The position numbers and the translations under genes are program-made. Source: Sinorhizobium garamanticum (GTDB lineage Bacteria > Pseudomonadota > Alphaproteobacteria > Rhizobiales > Rhizobiaceae). Taken from it: a DNA stretch of 64,000 nt. The DNA is taken from the NCBI RefSeq assembly GCF_029892065.1, contig NZ_CP120373.1:3045001-3109000 (forward strand), in the 5' to 3' direction. Positions 9,519-18,968 of the stretch are shown here, one piece after another. The stretch's first letter is position 1, and the number at the start of each line of letters is the position of its first letter. Below the pieces are notes generated by a model that searched no databases, was not told where the DNA came from, and saw only the letters and a program-made list of their open reading frames with translations.

Positions 9519-11129
9519 CTACGGCGCGATCTGGATCTCCCCCTCGATCCGGGCGATCTCGAAATCGCTGATCAATATGTCGAGCCTGATTTTCCAGAGG
9601 CCGGGGAGGGGCAGCACCAGGTCGGAGGTGCGCCATGTTCCGTCTGTCGCCTTGCTCGCCTTGCGTTTTATCTCGGCGACGCCGGCCGATGGGTTGGAAA
9701 AGACGAAGGTGACCTCCTTCGGATCCAGGGCGGAGAAGTCGCCGGCCATGACGAGGGCAGTGGCTTCCACCGGTCCCGGTCTGGCGGGCGTGATCGTTAT
9801 TTCCGCCATCGCCTTGTCGCCGTGAATGTGGACCGAGGCGGGCTCCGAAGCGACGGTTGTGAGTGCGCGTGGCGGCGGCGTGAAACGCCAGGCAGCCGCC
9901 ACGCCGAAGAGAAGCAGCACCACAAGCGTCTCCGCGGCGATCGAGCGCACGAGATAGCGGGTGCCGCCTTGGTCGCCGGCTTCGACGCGGTCGGTCAGCA
10001 CCCATCGATTGATTGCCGCCAGGCTGAAAAGAACGAGGAGGAGGGCAAGCTTGACCAGGAATACATTGCCATAGGCCGTGTCGAGCAGTGCCGACGGCTG
10101 TCCCACCTGTACGACCAGCAGCACGACACTGGCCGCCACGAGAAGGGCGACGGAGAAGGGGATGAAGACCGAGAAGCGATGCAGGGCCTTGAGCGCATGC
10201 GTATGACCGGTCTGGAGCAGCCTCGCGACGGGCACCAGGGCACCGACCCACAGCGCGATCGCGATCGCATGTAGGAAGACGCTCGGGCGCATCAGCCATT
10301 GCGGTTCGGCGGCGCTGGCGTGGCCGCTGAGCGAGAGTGCCAGCGAACCCGCGATTAGCGCCAGCAGCGAAATCCAGCGCGCGACCTGCTGCCGGCGCGA
10401 GACGAGCGCGACGCCTGCAACGGCGAGCGCGGCGATCATCACGACAACCGTTCTGCCGAAGCTTGTTGCGAGCCCGGTCGACCACACCGAAGGTTCGACC
10501 AGGGCCGAAAGCGGCCTGCCGAGCGCGTCCAGTCCCTGAAGCCCGGCAGAGAAAGCGGTCCCGGCAAGCCCGATGCCAAGCATTGCCGCGATAAAGCGCA
10601 GCCCCGCTCGCGTGCCTTGCAGGAACCAGCTCAAGGCGAAGACGCCGCCGATGCCGAAGAACAGACCCGCATAGAGCGCGACGCGGCCTAGCCAGAGCGC
10701 GGCGCGCAGCTGCCAGTCGATCGCTTCGCCGGCATAAGCGGACCCGCTTGGCGACCCTATCGAAAAGAGGATCGAACCGCCGACCGGATGCCCGTCTTCG
10801 GAGACGACGCGCCAGGAAAGGACGTGCGTGCCCGCGGAGAGGTCAGGCGGCACCTCGATTTCCACCGTGCGGTCCCGGAGGGAAAACCGCTCGAGCGTAA
10901 TGGTGGAGCCATCGGGCTTGACCAGCTTCAATGCGAGCGGGGAAACCGGCTCGCTGAACGACAGCGCAAGTCTTGCGGGCGCGGCAGGAACGACTGCACC
11001 GTCCCGCGGCTCGGTCGCGGTCAGCGACGCATGGGCAAGGGCCGCCGTCGCCAGAAAGAGCCAGGCGAGAACGGCGATCGTTGCCCGGCCGAGAGCGGGC
11101 AGGAATTTTGTGGCCGCGAGCGTGTACAC
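9519..11129 (-). CDS. CopC-CopD fusion copper-handling membrane protein (YcnJ-like)
   Basis: The 536-residue protein has an export signal ending at about residue 32, then a CopC beta-barrel opening with AHASLTATEPRDGA and closing with SEDGHPVGGSILF, whose histidines bind copper. Eight or so membrane segments of the CopD domain follow, and then a soluble C-terminal domain containing SVHIHGDKAMAEI. It is thought to take up or move copper across the inner membrane. It is the last gene of a leftward DUF2946, ycnI-like, copCD set. A short piece of this gene is duplicated at 3.0 kb. Confidence 0.88.
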   Translation of the reverse strand: MYTLAATKFLPALGRATIAVLAWLFLATAALAHASLTATEPRDGAVVPAAPARLALSFSEPVSPLALKLVKPDGSTITLERFSLRDRTVEIEVPPDLSAGTHVLSWRVVSEDGHPVGGSILFSIGSPSGSAYAGEAIDWQLRAALWLGRVALYAGLFFGIGGVFALSWFLQGTRAGLRFIAAMLGIGLAGTAFSAGLQGLDALGRPLSALVEPSVWSTGLATSFGRTVVVMIAALAVAGVALVSRRQQVARWISLLALIAGSLALSLSGHASAAEPQWLMRPSVFLHAIAIALWVGALVPVARLLQTGHTHALKALHRFSVFIPFSVALLVAASVVLLVVQVGQPSALLDTAYGNVFLVKLALLLVLFSLAAINRWVLTDRVEAGDQGGTRYLVRSIAAETLVVLLLFGVAAAWRFTPPPRALTTVASEPASVHIHGDKAMAEITITPARPGPVEATALVMAGDFSALDPKEVTFVFSNPSAGVAEIKRKASKATDGTWRTSDLVLPLPGLWKIRLDILISDFEIARIEGEIQIAP

Positions 11130-11209
11130 CTGAAGATCCTGATGTCGAAAGGAAGCCGGCGCCGAAGCGCCGGCTGATTGCTCAATATTGGGGCCTCAAT
11201 ATTCAGGTC

Positions 11210-11740
11210 TCAATGTCCAGAGACTTTTTCGAGCAGTTTCAGGCCCGGTGCCGGCATTTCGAGATCGTCGGACGACTGGCCGGGAGCCGGGATCTCGATC
11301 CAGCGCTCGGTGAGGCCACCGGGGCACTCCTGCACGACCGGGAAATGCAGCGTCTCGCCGGCCTTGAGGTCGGGCGTCAGGAAAACGCGCAGCGCGAATT
11401 CGTCATACTCGTCGTCGGCGAGGCTTCCGCCGCTCCAGATCAGCTCCTTCACACCCTCGCTGGTCGGCGTGCCGTAGTAGTCATAGGACTTGGCGTAAGC
11501 GCCCTTGACCTTCTCGATGGTCCAGCCGGCCTTCGGCTGAGGCTTGACCGCAATGACGCCTTCCGGGATCTGAACGCGCACGGCCGTCGTCGGCTTGCCC
11601 TCGCAACCGTGCGGCACCTGCAGGATCGCCTTGTAGGTCGAGCCGACGGGCGCCTCTTTGACCTGCAGGGTGACATGCGCCAGCGCGGCGCCGGTTCCGA
11701 GCGCCAGAATGGCTGCGGTGGCAATGAACGTCTTGAACAT
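11210..11740 (-). CDS. YcnI-like (DUF1775) periplasmic copper-binding protein
   Basis: The 176-residue product has a signal peptide cut after ALA at residue 21, leaving His22 as mature N-terminus (HVTLQVKEAP), the copper-coordinating histidine of the YcnI family. A tryptophan in KAGWTIEK fits the family copper site. It lies 80 bp upstream of copC-copD on the same strand and is likely a metallochaperone for it. Confidence 0.88.
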   Translation of the reverse strand: MFKTFIATAAILALGTGAALAHVTLQVKEAPVGSTYKAILQVPHGCEGKPTTAVRVQIPEGVIAVKPQPKAGWTIEKVKGAYAKSYDYYGTPTSEGVKELIWSGGSLADDEYDEFALRVFLTPDLKAGETLHFPVVQECPGGLTERWIEIPAPGQSSDDLEMPAPGLKLLEKVSGH

Positions 11741-11790
11741 ATTTCTTCTCCATGTCGCCGGCTGTTCAGCCCGGCGGTGATTAATACGGC

Positions 11791-11895
11791 ACTACAGCGC
11801 CGCGCGTTCAATCGGAGGCGCTAAGCTCGCTGTAGCACTTTGAAATCCTGCATGATTTTTCCCTAAATCGATTCCGACTTAAGGAATCATGCAGT
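11791..11895. repeat. RIME-like double-hairpin element
   Basis: A CTACAGCGC...GCTGTAG hairpin is joined by GCACTTTGAA to a second CTAAATCG...CTTAAG hairpin with CATGAT/ATCATG flanks. This copy is diverged. It lies between the DUF2946-like and YcnI-like genes. Confidence 0.65.
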
Positions 11896-11982
11896 GGGCC
11901 TGACGAGATGCCGAGTGTCTTCCGCCTGCGAATACCAGGCGCCGTTCTTCGGCTTCACATTGGATTGGATGCGCTGGTGCGA

Positions 11983-12402
11983 CTAAGCGTTCGCAAAATC
12001 AGCGCGACGCAGATGTCTCACGACTTCACGCGGAGGCGCCCTTGGGCTTCCCTGAAACTCTTCCAGCCATTGCGGAAGGTCCGGACCGTCCCTCGCCACA
12101 GGGAGATTGACGAGCGCCGCAGACGGCGCGTCGAAAGCGTAAAGCTGCCTTCCCGAAATCGCCGGCTGCGTGAACATCCCGCAAGCAAGGGTGCAGCAGT
12201 CCGGCATTCCCGAGTGATCGGTCGATGGCGCGGGCTCGTGATGCCCGTAGTCCGCGTCCGAGATACAAAGCGGGTTTCCGAAGCTATCCAGCCCGACCGG
12301 CTTGGCGGCGGCCGCAAGTCCGCTCGCAGCCTGCAGGACGAGCATGCAGGCGGCGATAAACGCCACCCAAATGTTCTTTCTCATCCTCAGGTGTTCCAGC
12401 AT
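11983..12402 (-). CDS. Small exported protein, DUF2946-like, copper locus
   Basis: The start at 12402 has GGAG five bases upstream. The 139-residue product has a signal or membrane segment (WVAFIAACMLVLQAASGLAA) and then a metal-ligand cluster containing GHHEP, DHSGMPDCC and CGMF. Such His/Met/Cys clusters are seen in DUF2946 proteins that travel with copper genes. It is the promoter-proximal gene of the leftward copper set. Function in copper binding is inferred; family assignment is moderate. Confidence 0.65.
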   Translation of the reverse strand: MLEHLRMRKNIWVAFIAACMLVLQAASGLAAAAKPVGLDSFGNPLCISDADYGHHEPAPSTDHSGMPDCCTLACGMFTQPAISGRQLYAFDAPSAALVNLPVARDGPDLPQWLEEFQGSPRAPPREVVRHLRRADFANA

Positions 12403-12614
12403 GATTGCTCCGATCGATCACCCGTCTATCACCGGAGACCTCAATTGAATATGCTCTCGATCAAACAGATCGAGGGAAATTGCCTATCTGCCAGGGCAAG
12501 TTGATGGAAATCGGAGGAGCGCGTCGGCACTCCCAAATGGCTGCAACGCCTGACTTTTCGGCACGCGATTACAACGCGTCCACCGCAAATGGGGCCGACG
12601 GAAAACGACATCGA

Positions 12615-14078
12615 TCAAAGCGCATTCTTGTAGATCCGTCCGTCCTTCATGATGACCTTCAAATTGCTTTGGTCGGCGATCAGCGAGATGTCTGCCAGCG
12701 GGTCGCCACCGACAACCAAGAGATCGGCGAGCGCGTCCGCTTCGATGACGCCGAGCTTGCCGACATAGGGGCTGCGCGGCCCGGAGAGGGCCAGCAGCTC
12801 CGCATTATCCGCTGTCGCCATCTTCAGCACTTCCGCCGGCGTATGCCACCGGGTGAGCTTGGCGAGCTGCGCTCCCTGGCGGGCCGCGATCCTTTCCGAA
12901 AACAACGTGTCGGTGCCGAAGGCGGTCCTGACCCCGTGGTTCTTCGCCAGCGCAAAGGCGGTGTCCGTGCCGCTGATGATCTGCAACTGGGAGATGCGTT
13001 GCTCCGTTCCCTCCGGAAACGGTGCGGCGTCCTCGTCATCCAGAAACGGCTGAAGGCTCCACCAGATGCTTTTTTCCGCCATCAGCCTGGCGGCGCCTTC
13101 GTCGGCGAGATGCCCGTGCTCGATGCATTTGACGCCCGCCGCGATTGCTAGCCCGATCGCCTTTGGCGTGTAGGCGTGCACCGTCACGTAAGTGTTCCAG
13201 CCCTCCGCCGCCTCGACCGCGGCGCGGAGCTCGGCTCCGGTATATTGCGTGGAGTCGAGCGGATCATGGTCGGAGGTGACGCCCCCGCCGGCCATCACCT
13301 TGATGTGGCTGGCGCCGAGGAAGAGTTGCTCGCGCGTTCGCCGGAGCACCTCGTCGACGCCATCGGCGATGGCAGCCGCTCCGCTGCGCTCGGAAAAATG
13401 CCGCCGGTCGCGATCTTCGCGGGGCAAATCGTGAAGGGTGCGAAAGTCTCCGTGGCCGGACGTCTGCGAGATCATCGCGCCCGCCGGCCAGATGCGAGGA
13501 CCGATGATCGTGCCATCGTCGATCGCCCGCTTCAGCGCAAAGACAGGCCCGCCGACATCCCGTGCGGTCGTGAACCCCTGCATTAGGAAGTCGCCGGCAG
13601 CTTTGGCCGAGCGCAACGCCAGATAATTGGGATCGGCGGTCAGTGCCACGATCAGGGGAACGGTCGAGAAGGCCAGATGGGTGTGGGCGTCGATCAGCCC
13701 CGGCATCAGCACGCCACCGGCGCCGTCGATCGTCAGCGCTTCCTCGGGTGCGGTCGCGCCGCCATCCTCTACCGATTTGATCCGGTTGCCCTCGACGAGC
13801 ACGCTTGCACCCTCGCGAAGGGTCGGAGAGATGCCATCGAAGAGGCGGATGTTGGTGAAGAGGATCGGTCGCGCTGGCGCCGGGGGAGGCGGCTGCAGCT
13901 GCGCCGACGCGGTAGTTCCCAGGCCGACACCGGTCGCCATCGCTGCCATTCCGGTCATGAACGTGCGTCGGGAAAAGCCAAGTTTGACGCGCTCGGCGAT
14001 GTATCGGATTTCCGGCCTGTAGCAGAGGCATCCAATGTGGCCGGGCGTATCCGTCGTTGCCGCCGCGCATTCGAACAT
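12615..14078 (-). CDS. Tat-exported metal-dependent amidohydrolase
   Basis: The 487-residue protein has a twin-arginine signal (SRRTFMTGMAAMATGVGLG) preceded by a cysteine-containing N-terminal extension that is common in this amidohydrolase group. Metal ligands are DAHTHLA, the lysine region IKVMAGGG, VHAYTP, CIEHGHL and the Asp of FGTDTLF. The fold is the TIM barrel of imidazolonepropionase/prolidase-like amidohydrolases (Sgx9260-type). Substrate unknown. It is a single gene, transcribed leftward. Confidence 0.85.
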   Translation of the reverse strand: MFECAAATTDTPGHIGCLCYRPEIRYIAERVKLGFSRRTFMTGMAAMATGVGLGTTASAQLQPPPPAPARPILFTNIRLFDGISPTLREGASVLVEGNRIKSVEDGGATAPEEALTIDGAGGVLMPGLIDAHTHLAFSTVPLIVALTADPNYLALRSAKAAGDFLMQGFTTARDVGGPVFALKRAIDDGTIIGPRIWPAGAMISQTSGHGDFRTLHDLPREDRDRRHFSERSGAAAIADGVDEVLRRTREQLFLGASHIKVMAGGGVTSDHDPLDSTQYTGAELRAAVEAAEGWNTYVTVHAYTPKAIGLAIAAGVKCIEHGHLADEGAARLMAEKSIWWSLQPFLDDEDAAPFPEGTEQRISQLQIISGTDTAFALAKNHGVRTAFGTDTLFSERIAARQGAQLAKLTRWHTPAEVLKMATADNAELLALSGPRSPYVGKLGVIEADALADLLVVGGDPLADISLIADQSNLKVIMKDGRIYKNAL

Positions 14079-14230
14079 GACATCCTCCCCCTACTGCATG
14101 TTTCCTTCGGTTGCGGTACGGCAAGGCTTCCCCTGCCAGCCTCATACCTGAGCTTGAAACAGGGATGAGGGCGAAGAAGTAGGCTTACTGTCGTATCCTG
14201 TGGCGTCTGAAAAGACGCGGCGCCGCAGGT

Positions 14231-14428
14231 TTATTTGTGTTGATTGCGACGGAGGACCTTGCCCGTCAGCAGCATGATGCCTATCGCGATGAAAACGATG
14301 CCTGCGACCATATATCCGGCCGACCCATAGCGGTAACCTGACGCCGCCAGGAGGAAGCCGATCACGACAAAGACCAGTCCGCCGACCTTGCCGATAAACA
14401 GGTTGGACTTCTCATCCTCCAAGGCCAT
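14231..14428 (-). CDS. Small two-helix membrane protein
   Basis: The 65-residue product has two hydrophobic helices (VGGLVFVVIGFLLAASGY and YMVAGIVFIAIGIMLLTG) with a short loop and a basic C-terminus RRNQHK. The hairpin topology is clear; no family is recognised. It is a lone gene between the amidohydrolase and a LysR gene. Confidence 0.7.
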   Translation of the reverse strand: MALEDEKSNLFIGKVGGLVFVVIGFLLAASGYRYGSAGYMVAGIVFIAIGIMLLTGKVLRRNQHK

Positions 14429-14573
14429 GACGAACCTCCCGGTCGCGTGGAGCTACCAGCGTCAACATACAACGTCCGCGCGCTGCGGTCGAGCAAAAGC
14501 GGACACGCATACCTTGTGCCGGCGATCCTTTCGAACGACCGGCGCGCCCGCGAAAGCGCGGCCGCATCTCTTC

Positions 14574-15461
14574 TTAACTCAATGCGGCCAGGGCCTCTGC
14601 TGCAAGCTCGATGAATGCCTTGACCAGCGGCGAAAGGTGTCGGCTGCTCGGGTACAGGACATAGAGGCCGCCAGCGGGCGTCGCATAATCGGGCAGGACG
14701 CGACGCAGCCGCCCGTCGACGATGAGCGCCTCGGCCATCCTTTGGGGCACCTGGGCGATGCCGTAGCCTGCGATCGCGGCGGCAACCACCGCCTGCATTT
14801 CATTGGCGGCGAAGCGTCCGGCCACGGTGACCGTTTCCTGGCCGTGCGGCCCGTCCAGCACCCATTGAGCGCTGGCAGCCGACGGGCCCGCGATGACGCA
14901 CTGGTGGCGGGTGAGGTCCGCCGGTCCGTCCGGAACCCCTGAGTGCGCGACATAGTCCGGGCTGGCGCACAGGAGTCTGTGCGTAGGCCCCAGCTTGCGA
15001 GCGATCAGCGTGGAGTCCGCGAGGATGCCGGTGCGGAAAGCGAGATCGATTCCGTTCTCGACAAGGTTGAGATTGTCGTCGGTCAGGCGCAGTTCGACCT
15101 TGGTTTTCGGATACATTGCCAGAAAGTCGACCACAGCGCGGGTGAGGAATTGGCCGAAGCCGACGGGAGCGGAAATGCGAATTGTACCTGACGGCTCCGC
15201 CCTCGCTTCCGCGAGGCGCAGATTTGCTTCCTCTATCGTTCGCAGCGCCTGGCTGCTCTGCTCGTAGTAGAGACGCCCGGCATCGGTCATGTTCAGGCTG
15301 CGCGTCGTGCGCTGGAGCAAACGGACCCCGACCTCACGCTCGAGCGCGGCAATGCGGCGGCTGACGGTCGTCTTGGGCATATCCAGCAGGCGCGCCGCAG
15401 CGGTGAAACTGCCGGCTTCGACGACGCGAGCAAACACCGCGATATCGTTGAGATCGACCAT
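14574..15461 (-). CDS. LysR family transcriptional regulator
   Basis: The 295-residue protein has the LysR helix-turn-helix at 1-62 (SFTAAARLLDMPKTTVSRRI) and the periplasmic-binding-like effector domain after about residue 90. It diverges from an NmrA-family gene starting 98 bp away, the classic layout in which the LysR protein controls its neighbour and itself. Confidence 0.92.
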   Translation of the reverse strand: MVDLNDIAVFARVVEAGSFTAAARLLDMPKTTVSRRIAALEREVGVRLLQRTTRSLNMTDAGRLYYEQSSQALRTIEEANLRLAEARAEPSGTIRISAPVGFGQFLTRAVVDFLAMYPKTKVELRLTDDNLNLVENGIDLAFRTGILADSTLIARKLGPTHRLLCASPDYVAHSGVPDGPADLTRHQCVIAGPSAASAQWVLDGPHGQETVTVAGRFAANEMQAVVAAAIAGYGIAQVPQRMAEALIVDGRLRRVLPDYATPAGGLYVLYPSSRHLSPLVKAFIELAAEALAALS

Positions 15462-15559
15462 TGTATCCGCCAGTGGGACAAAGTTTCCCGATTATAGGCC
15501 ATTATGAACCAATGTGGCAGCCCCTAACTTTGCTCTGTTGCAAACAAAGGAGCAGACAC

Positions 15560-16447
15560 ATGACCACCAAGCGAAACGTTCTGGTTACCGGCGCCACCGG
15601 CCAGCAGGGAGGCGCGGTCGCCCGCGCACTGCTCGCCAGAGGACATGGCGTCAAGGCGTTGACCCGCAAGCCGGACAGCGATGCCGCGCGGCAACTGGCG
15701 TCGGCGGGTGCGGATGTCGTGGCCGGCGATCTTGGCGATGCGGCGTCCATCGTGAAGGCCGCAGGCGGCGTCGACACCATGTTCCTGATGGGCAACAGCT
15801 ATGAGACCGGGACGGAGGAGGAGACCCGCCAGGGGATCATTGCCGCCGATGCGGCGAAAGCCGCCGGCGTCGGGCACCTGATCTATTCATCCGTAGCCGA
15901 TGCCGACAAGAAGACGGGCATTCCCCACTTCGAAAGCAAGTACCTCGTCGAGAAGCACGTCGCCGGGCTCGGCATCCCTTACACGATCAGCGCGCCGGTC
16001 GCCTTCATGGAGAATATCGTCGCGCCATGGTCGGTCGGTGCGCTACGCCAGGGAACGCACGCCTTTGCGATGCCTGCCGGACGTGTCCTGCAGCTGATTG
16101 CCCTGGCCGACATCGGGGCTTTCGTTGCCGCCCTGGCAGAGCGGCGCGAGAAGGTGTTCGGCAGGCGTTTCGATATCGCCGGGGACGAGCTGTCCGGCGA
16201 AGAGCAGGCGAAAATCCTCTCGCAAGCCATCGGTCGCCCGATCACCTACCAGGAAATCCCGATCGCAGCCGCTCGCCAGCAAAGCGAGGATGTGGCGCTC
16301 ATGTTCGAATGGTTCGATCGCGTGGGCTACGACGCCGACATCGCCGCTCTGCGCCGGGATTTTCCGGAGGTCCGCTGGCACAGTTTTGCCGACTGGGCGC
16401 ATGAGTTCGACTGGAGCGTTCTCGAGCGGGCGTCTGCTGCCAGTTGA
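15560..16447 (+). CDS. NmrA-like NAD(P)-binding protein
   Basis: The start at 15560 is fixed by AAAGGAG eleven bases upstream; the frame opens earlier but within the LysR promoter. The 295-residue product has the N-terminal glycine motif VTGATGQQGGAVA and lacks the SDR YxxxK pair, as in NmrA and QorB-type redox sensors or quinone reductases. It is probably regulated by the divergent LysR protein. Confidence 0.88.
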   Translation: MTTKRNVLVTGATGQQGGAVARALLARGHGVKALTRKPDSDAARQLASAGADVVAGDLGDAASIVKAAGGVDTMFLMGNSYETGTEEETRQGIIAADAAKAAGVGHLIYSSVADADKKTGIPHFESKYLVEKHVAGLGIPYTISAPVAFMENIVAPWSVGALRQGTHAFAMPAGRVLQLIALADIGAFVAALAERREKVFGRRFDIAGDELSGEEQAKILSQAIGRPITYQEIPIAAARQQSEDVALMFEWFDRVGYDADIAALRRDFPEVRWHSFADWAHEFDWSVLERASAAS

Positions 16448-16482
16448 GTTCCCTGCGGCGACTTTCGCCGCTCAAGAACTCC

Positions 16483-16640
16483 CGTCATCCCTGTGCTTGT
16501 CACAGGGATCCAGGCCACGGCGCGTCGGCGCCGTGGATGACACGACCTTCAGGAAGACGCAGACGCGGGGCGCGCCGGAGTCTCTTGCGCCCAAAGACTT
16601 GGGCGCGCTGGATTCCTGTGACGAGCACAGGAATGAGGGG
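16483..16640. repeat. CACAGGAATCCAG palindrome family, inverted pair
   Basis: The left copy reads CCTGTGCTTGTCACAGG followed by a GC-rich hairpin GGCGCGTCGGCGCC; the right copy is the inverse (GGATTCCTGTGACGAGCAC). Members of this family recur at about ten sites in the window. Confidence 0.7.
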
Positions 16641-16929
16641 CGGCTGTTACTCCGTGCCTGTCAGTGCCGGATCGCACCAAGTGATTCACTCAGTGGTCAG
16701 CCAAGAAGTCCCGGATGCTTCAAGATGCGCAGCTTCCTCGACTTCGCGGCCCGCGCCTGTGCGAGCGCGGCTGGAGGAGGTCGCGCTGTCGTGAGAGCGG
16801 GGGCGGTCGCAACGTTTCTAAGAAGGACCAGGCCGCCCCGGGGGCATGCGCTTTGGGTGTTGAGCACGACCGCAAGCGATACAGCAGCCGCCACGACCCC
16901 AACGCCTGACGCGGTGAGCCCCTCTCGAC

Positions 16930-16995
16930 CCTCATTCCTGTGCTTGTCACAGGAATCCAGCAGCGCCGCGTCCGCGGCGCGGAAGACTCCGCCGG
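16930..16995. repeat. CACAGGAATCCAG palindrome family copy
   Basis: The unit CTGTGCTTGTCACAGG is followed by CAGCGCCGCG/CGCGGCGC, the second hairpin of the family. Confidence 0.65.
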
Positions 16996-17081
16996 AGGGT
17001 GGGCGTGATTAGCTTCGGGGCGTTCGCCGGACGGCCGCCCGGTTGGCAGCAAACTCCAACTTTCCAGCGGCAATCGAAGCC

Positions 17082-17618
17082 TCAAACTTTTTGAATCCAC
17101 TCTGCAATTTTGGTCGCAGCATCTGTCGGGGACAAGGTCGTCACGTCAAGCTTCAGTAAGTTCATCTCGTCGATACCTGCGAGGACTTTGCCGAGTGCGT
17201 GGTTTCTCCTTGCCATATCGGCATCGCGTGGCTTCCTCTTCGCGGATCGCTCGGCTGCCTCGATGCGGCGGATATTCTCTTCAAGATCGCAGTGCATATG
17301 CACAACGAACAACGGACCCCGCTCGCGACCAAGGCGCACAATGCGTTGCCACTCCGCGTTGCCCCAATCGCTGCTTCCGGCAAGAACCGTCGTCAGTACG
17401 ACCGGAATTTCGACCGGGAGTTTCAGAATCAGGTCATGCGCGATTGCTTCGATCTTCTCGACTGTTTCGATGAACTCCGGCGATTTGAACTCCGTCAACG
17501 CGAAAGCGACGTTGTAGACACTGTGAATGTCCAGCAGGCGACCCGAAATCTTTGATATGAGTTCTTGACCGATCGTGAGCTTCCCCACTCCCGGATAGCC
17601 GTTCAAGACAATGATCAT
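17082..17618 (-). CDS. P-loop nucleoside/nucleotide kinase-like ATP-binding protein
   Basis: The 178-residue protein has a Walker A motif right at the start (IIVLNGYPGVGKLTIG), with Leu replacing the usual Ser/Thr after the Lys, which may weaken magnesium binding. EIPVVLTTVLAG (Walker B-like strand) and a lid region KRKPRDADMARR follow. It resembles small AAA_33/shikimate-kinase-like proteins often annotated as ATP-binding proteins. Substrate unknown. Confidence 0.75.
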   Translation of the reverse strand: MIIVLNGYPGVGKLTIGQELISKISGRLLDIHSVYNVAFALTEFKSPEFIETVEKIEAIAHDLILKLPVEIPVVLTTVLAGSSDWGNAEWQRIVRLGRERGPLFVVHMHCDLEENIRRIEAAERSAKRKPRDADMARRNHALGKVLAGIDEMNLLKLDVTTLSPTDAATKIAEWIQKV

Positions 17619-17814
17619 GGATTGCTCGTTCTAACGCGGCTCAACGCAAATTTCTCTCGTATAGAGCTGATCTAATCCGAAACAGCAAATCATTGAGTCA
17701 GGCTGCCAAGTCTGGCGACGCGGCTAAGGCATGCTCTTGGCGCCAGGGCGAGGTTCTAACCATGGCTAATTTTCGCTACTTTGAGATGCGCTGCTTCAGT
17801 GGCAAACTCAAATT

Positions 17815-17910
17815 AGACGGGAAATTTCCTCCCGCATTTCGCCCCGTCTGGCCCCCCTCCCAATGGGCGAAACACCTCTCGGCCCCGGGTTCCCCTACCG
17901 GGGCCTTTTC
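17815..17910 (+). ncRNA. Candidate trans-acting small RNA (alpha-r14-like architecture)
   Basis: Three consecutive hairpins are visible: AGACGGG/CCCGTCT (17815-17821 with 17843-17849) with CCTCCC in its loop; GCCC/GGGC with CCCCTCCC in the loop; and an intrinsic terminator. A promoter-like TTGAGA (17781) and CAAACT (17803) with a 16-base spacer lie just upstream. The loops carry anti-Shine-Dalgarno-type sequences, as in the rhizobial alpha-r14 sRNAs (NfeR1). Family membership is inferred from architecture; no protein frame here is convincing. Confidence 0.5.
17881..17910 (+). terminator. Intrinsic terminator
   Basis: A perfect eight-base stem GGCCCCGG/CCGGGGCC with a nine-base loop is followed at once by TTTTC. 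It reads rightward and ends the candidate small RNA. The only other nearby gene is convergent (stop at 17937). Confidence 0.75.
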
Positions 17911-17936
17911 GTTAGTACACACCCACTGCTTGCCTT

Positions 17937-18968
17937 TCACTCGAAGAAGATCAGGCTCGCGGGCGAGGGCGGCAGGGGTTTTGCGGTAGCGGTGCTGAAG
18001 CCGGCGCGGCGGGCCATTTCGGCGAACTCCTGCTCGGTATAGGCTTCGCCTCTTGGCGTGGTGGCGAGCATTTCAAAGGAGAACGCGGCCGGGAAGGGTG
18101 GCGAGACGCGGTCCTCGTTCGGCACGAAATCCACCGCCACCACCCGGCCTCCGGGGGCGAGCGTCTCTCTGCATTTTTTCAGAAGCCCGGCGCAGGTGTC
18201 GATGTCGAAGTGATGTAGGAAATTCGGCAGCAGGATGAGGTCGTAGCCGCTGCCCCAGTCGACATCGAAGGCGCTGCCGGGAATGGTCCGGTAGCGCTCT
18301 GCGACGCCGAATTCGCCAGCGTTGTGCCGGGCAAGCTCCAGTACGGCGCTCCAGTCGACCGCGACGATCTCGGCCTCGGGAAGGGTTTTGGCGATCTCGA
18401 TGCCGAAGCGCCCGTGTCCGGCGGCGATGTCGAGCACCTTCTGCGGCTTCTTCGGCCATGCGGCCACCTCTTCGGCGAGCGCCATGGCGCTGCGGGCGAC
18501 GAGCGGACCCATGGCGCGGGCGAACTTCACCCAGACCGGATTGTCGGACGAGAGATTGGCGAGGCCCAACGATCCGCCGTTGCGCACGCAGGCGGCCGGA
18601 TCGTCGAGGAACTGCGAAAGCATCTCGGGTGCCGCGATGAATTCGATGGCCCCGCCGATATAGGCCGGCGAGTGGCGGACGAGGAACGTGCGGCTCGACG
18701 GCGTCGCCCGGTAGGTGTCGCCCTCCTTGATGAGGAAGCCGTTGACGACGAGATAGTCGGCGAGGATGCGCACGCCGCGCTCGGAAGCCTTCGCCGCCGC
18801 CGCGAGCGTCGCCGCCGTGCTGCCTTCGCCGATCAGCGTGAAGAGATCGAGCTCGATCGCCGCTCTCAGCGCAGCCGTCTTGCGGCACGCAAACATCGTA
18901 TCGATCGCGAGATCGGGCGAGACCTCGTCCATGTCCGTGCCCATGACTGTTTCGTCCGGTGATGCCAT
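17937..18968 (-). CDS. O-methyltransferase-like SAM-dependent methyltransferase (family 2)
   Basis: The start at 18968 follows GGGAGG. The 343-residue protein has an N-terminal winged-helix dimerisation region (LFTLIGEGSTAATLA) and a SAM domain with motif I VLDIAAGHGRFGIEI. The catalytic-loop counterpart is NFLHHFD and the post-motif is LAPGGRVVAVDF. It resembles acetylserotonin and polyketide O-methyltransferases. Substrate unknown. Confidence 0.85.
   Translation of the reverse strand: MASPDETVMGTDMDEVSPDLAIDTMFACRKTAALRAAIELDLFTLIGEGSTAATLAAAAKASERGVRILADYLVVNGFLIKEGDTYRATPSSRTFLVRHSPAYIGGAIEFIAAPEMLSQFLDDPAACVRNGGSLGLANLSSDNPVWVKFARAMGPLVARSAMALAEEVAAWPKKPQKVLDIAAGHGRFGIEIAKTLPEAEIVAVDWSAVLELARHNAGEFGVAERYRTIPGSAFDVDWGSGYDLILLPNFLHHFDIDTCAGLLKKCRETLAPGGRVVAVDFVPNEDRVSPPFPAAFSFEMLATTPRGEAYTEQEFAEMARRAGFSTATAKPLPPSPASLIFFE

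Larger units (their letters stand above)
16448..17081. other. Repeat-filled spacer
   Basis: No gene is supported. The stretch carries three copies of the CACAGGAATCC palindrome family (16483-16542, 16587-16640 and 16930-16995). The rest is unassigned GC-rich sequence. Confidence 0.5.

Noticed and set aside
9475..10485. 336-codon leftward frame inside the copC-copD gene
   Set aside because: A different frame of the same strand over a clear CopD domain; arginine-rich text with no family.
17690..17760. tRNA-like GGTTCTAACC stretch
   Set aside because: No acceptor stem or cloverleaf can be formed around it.
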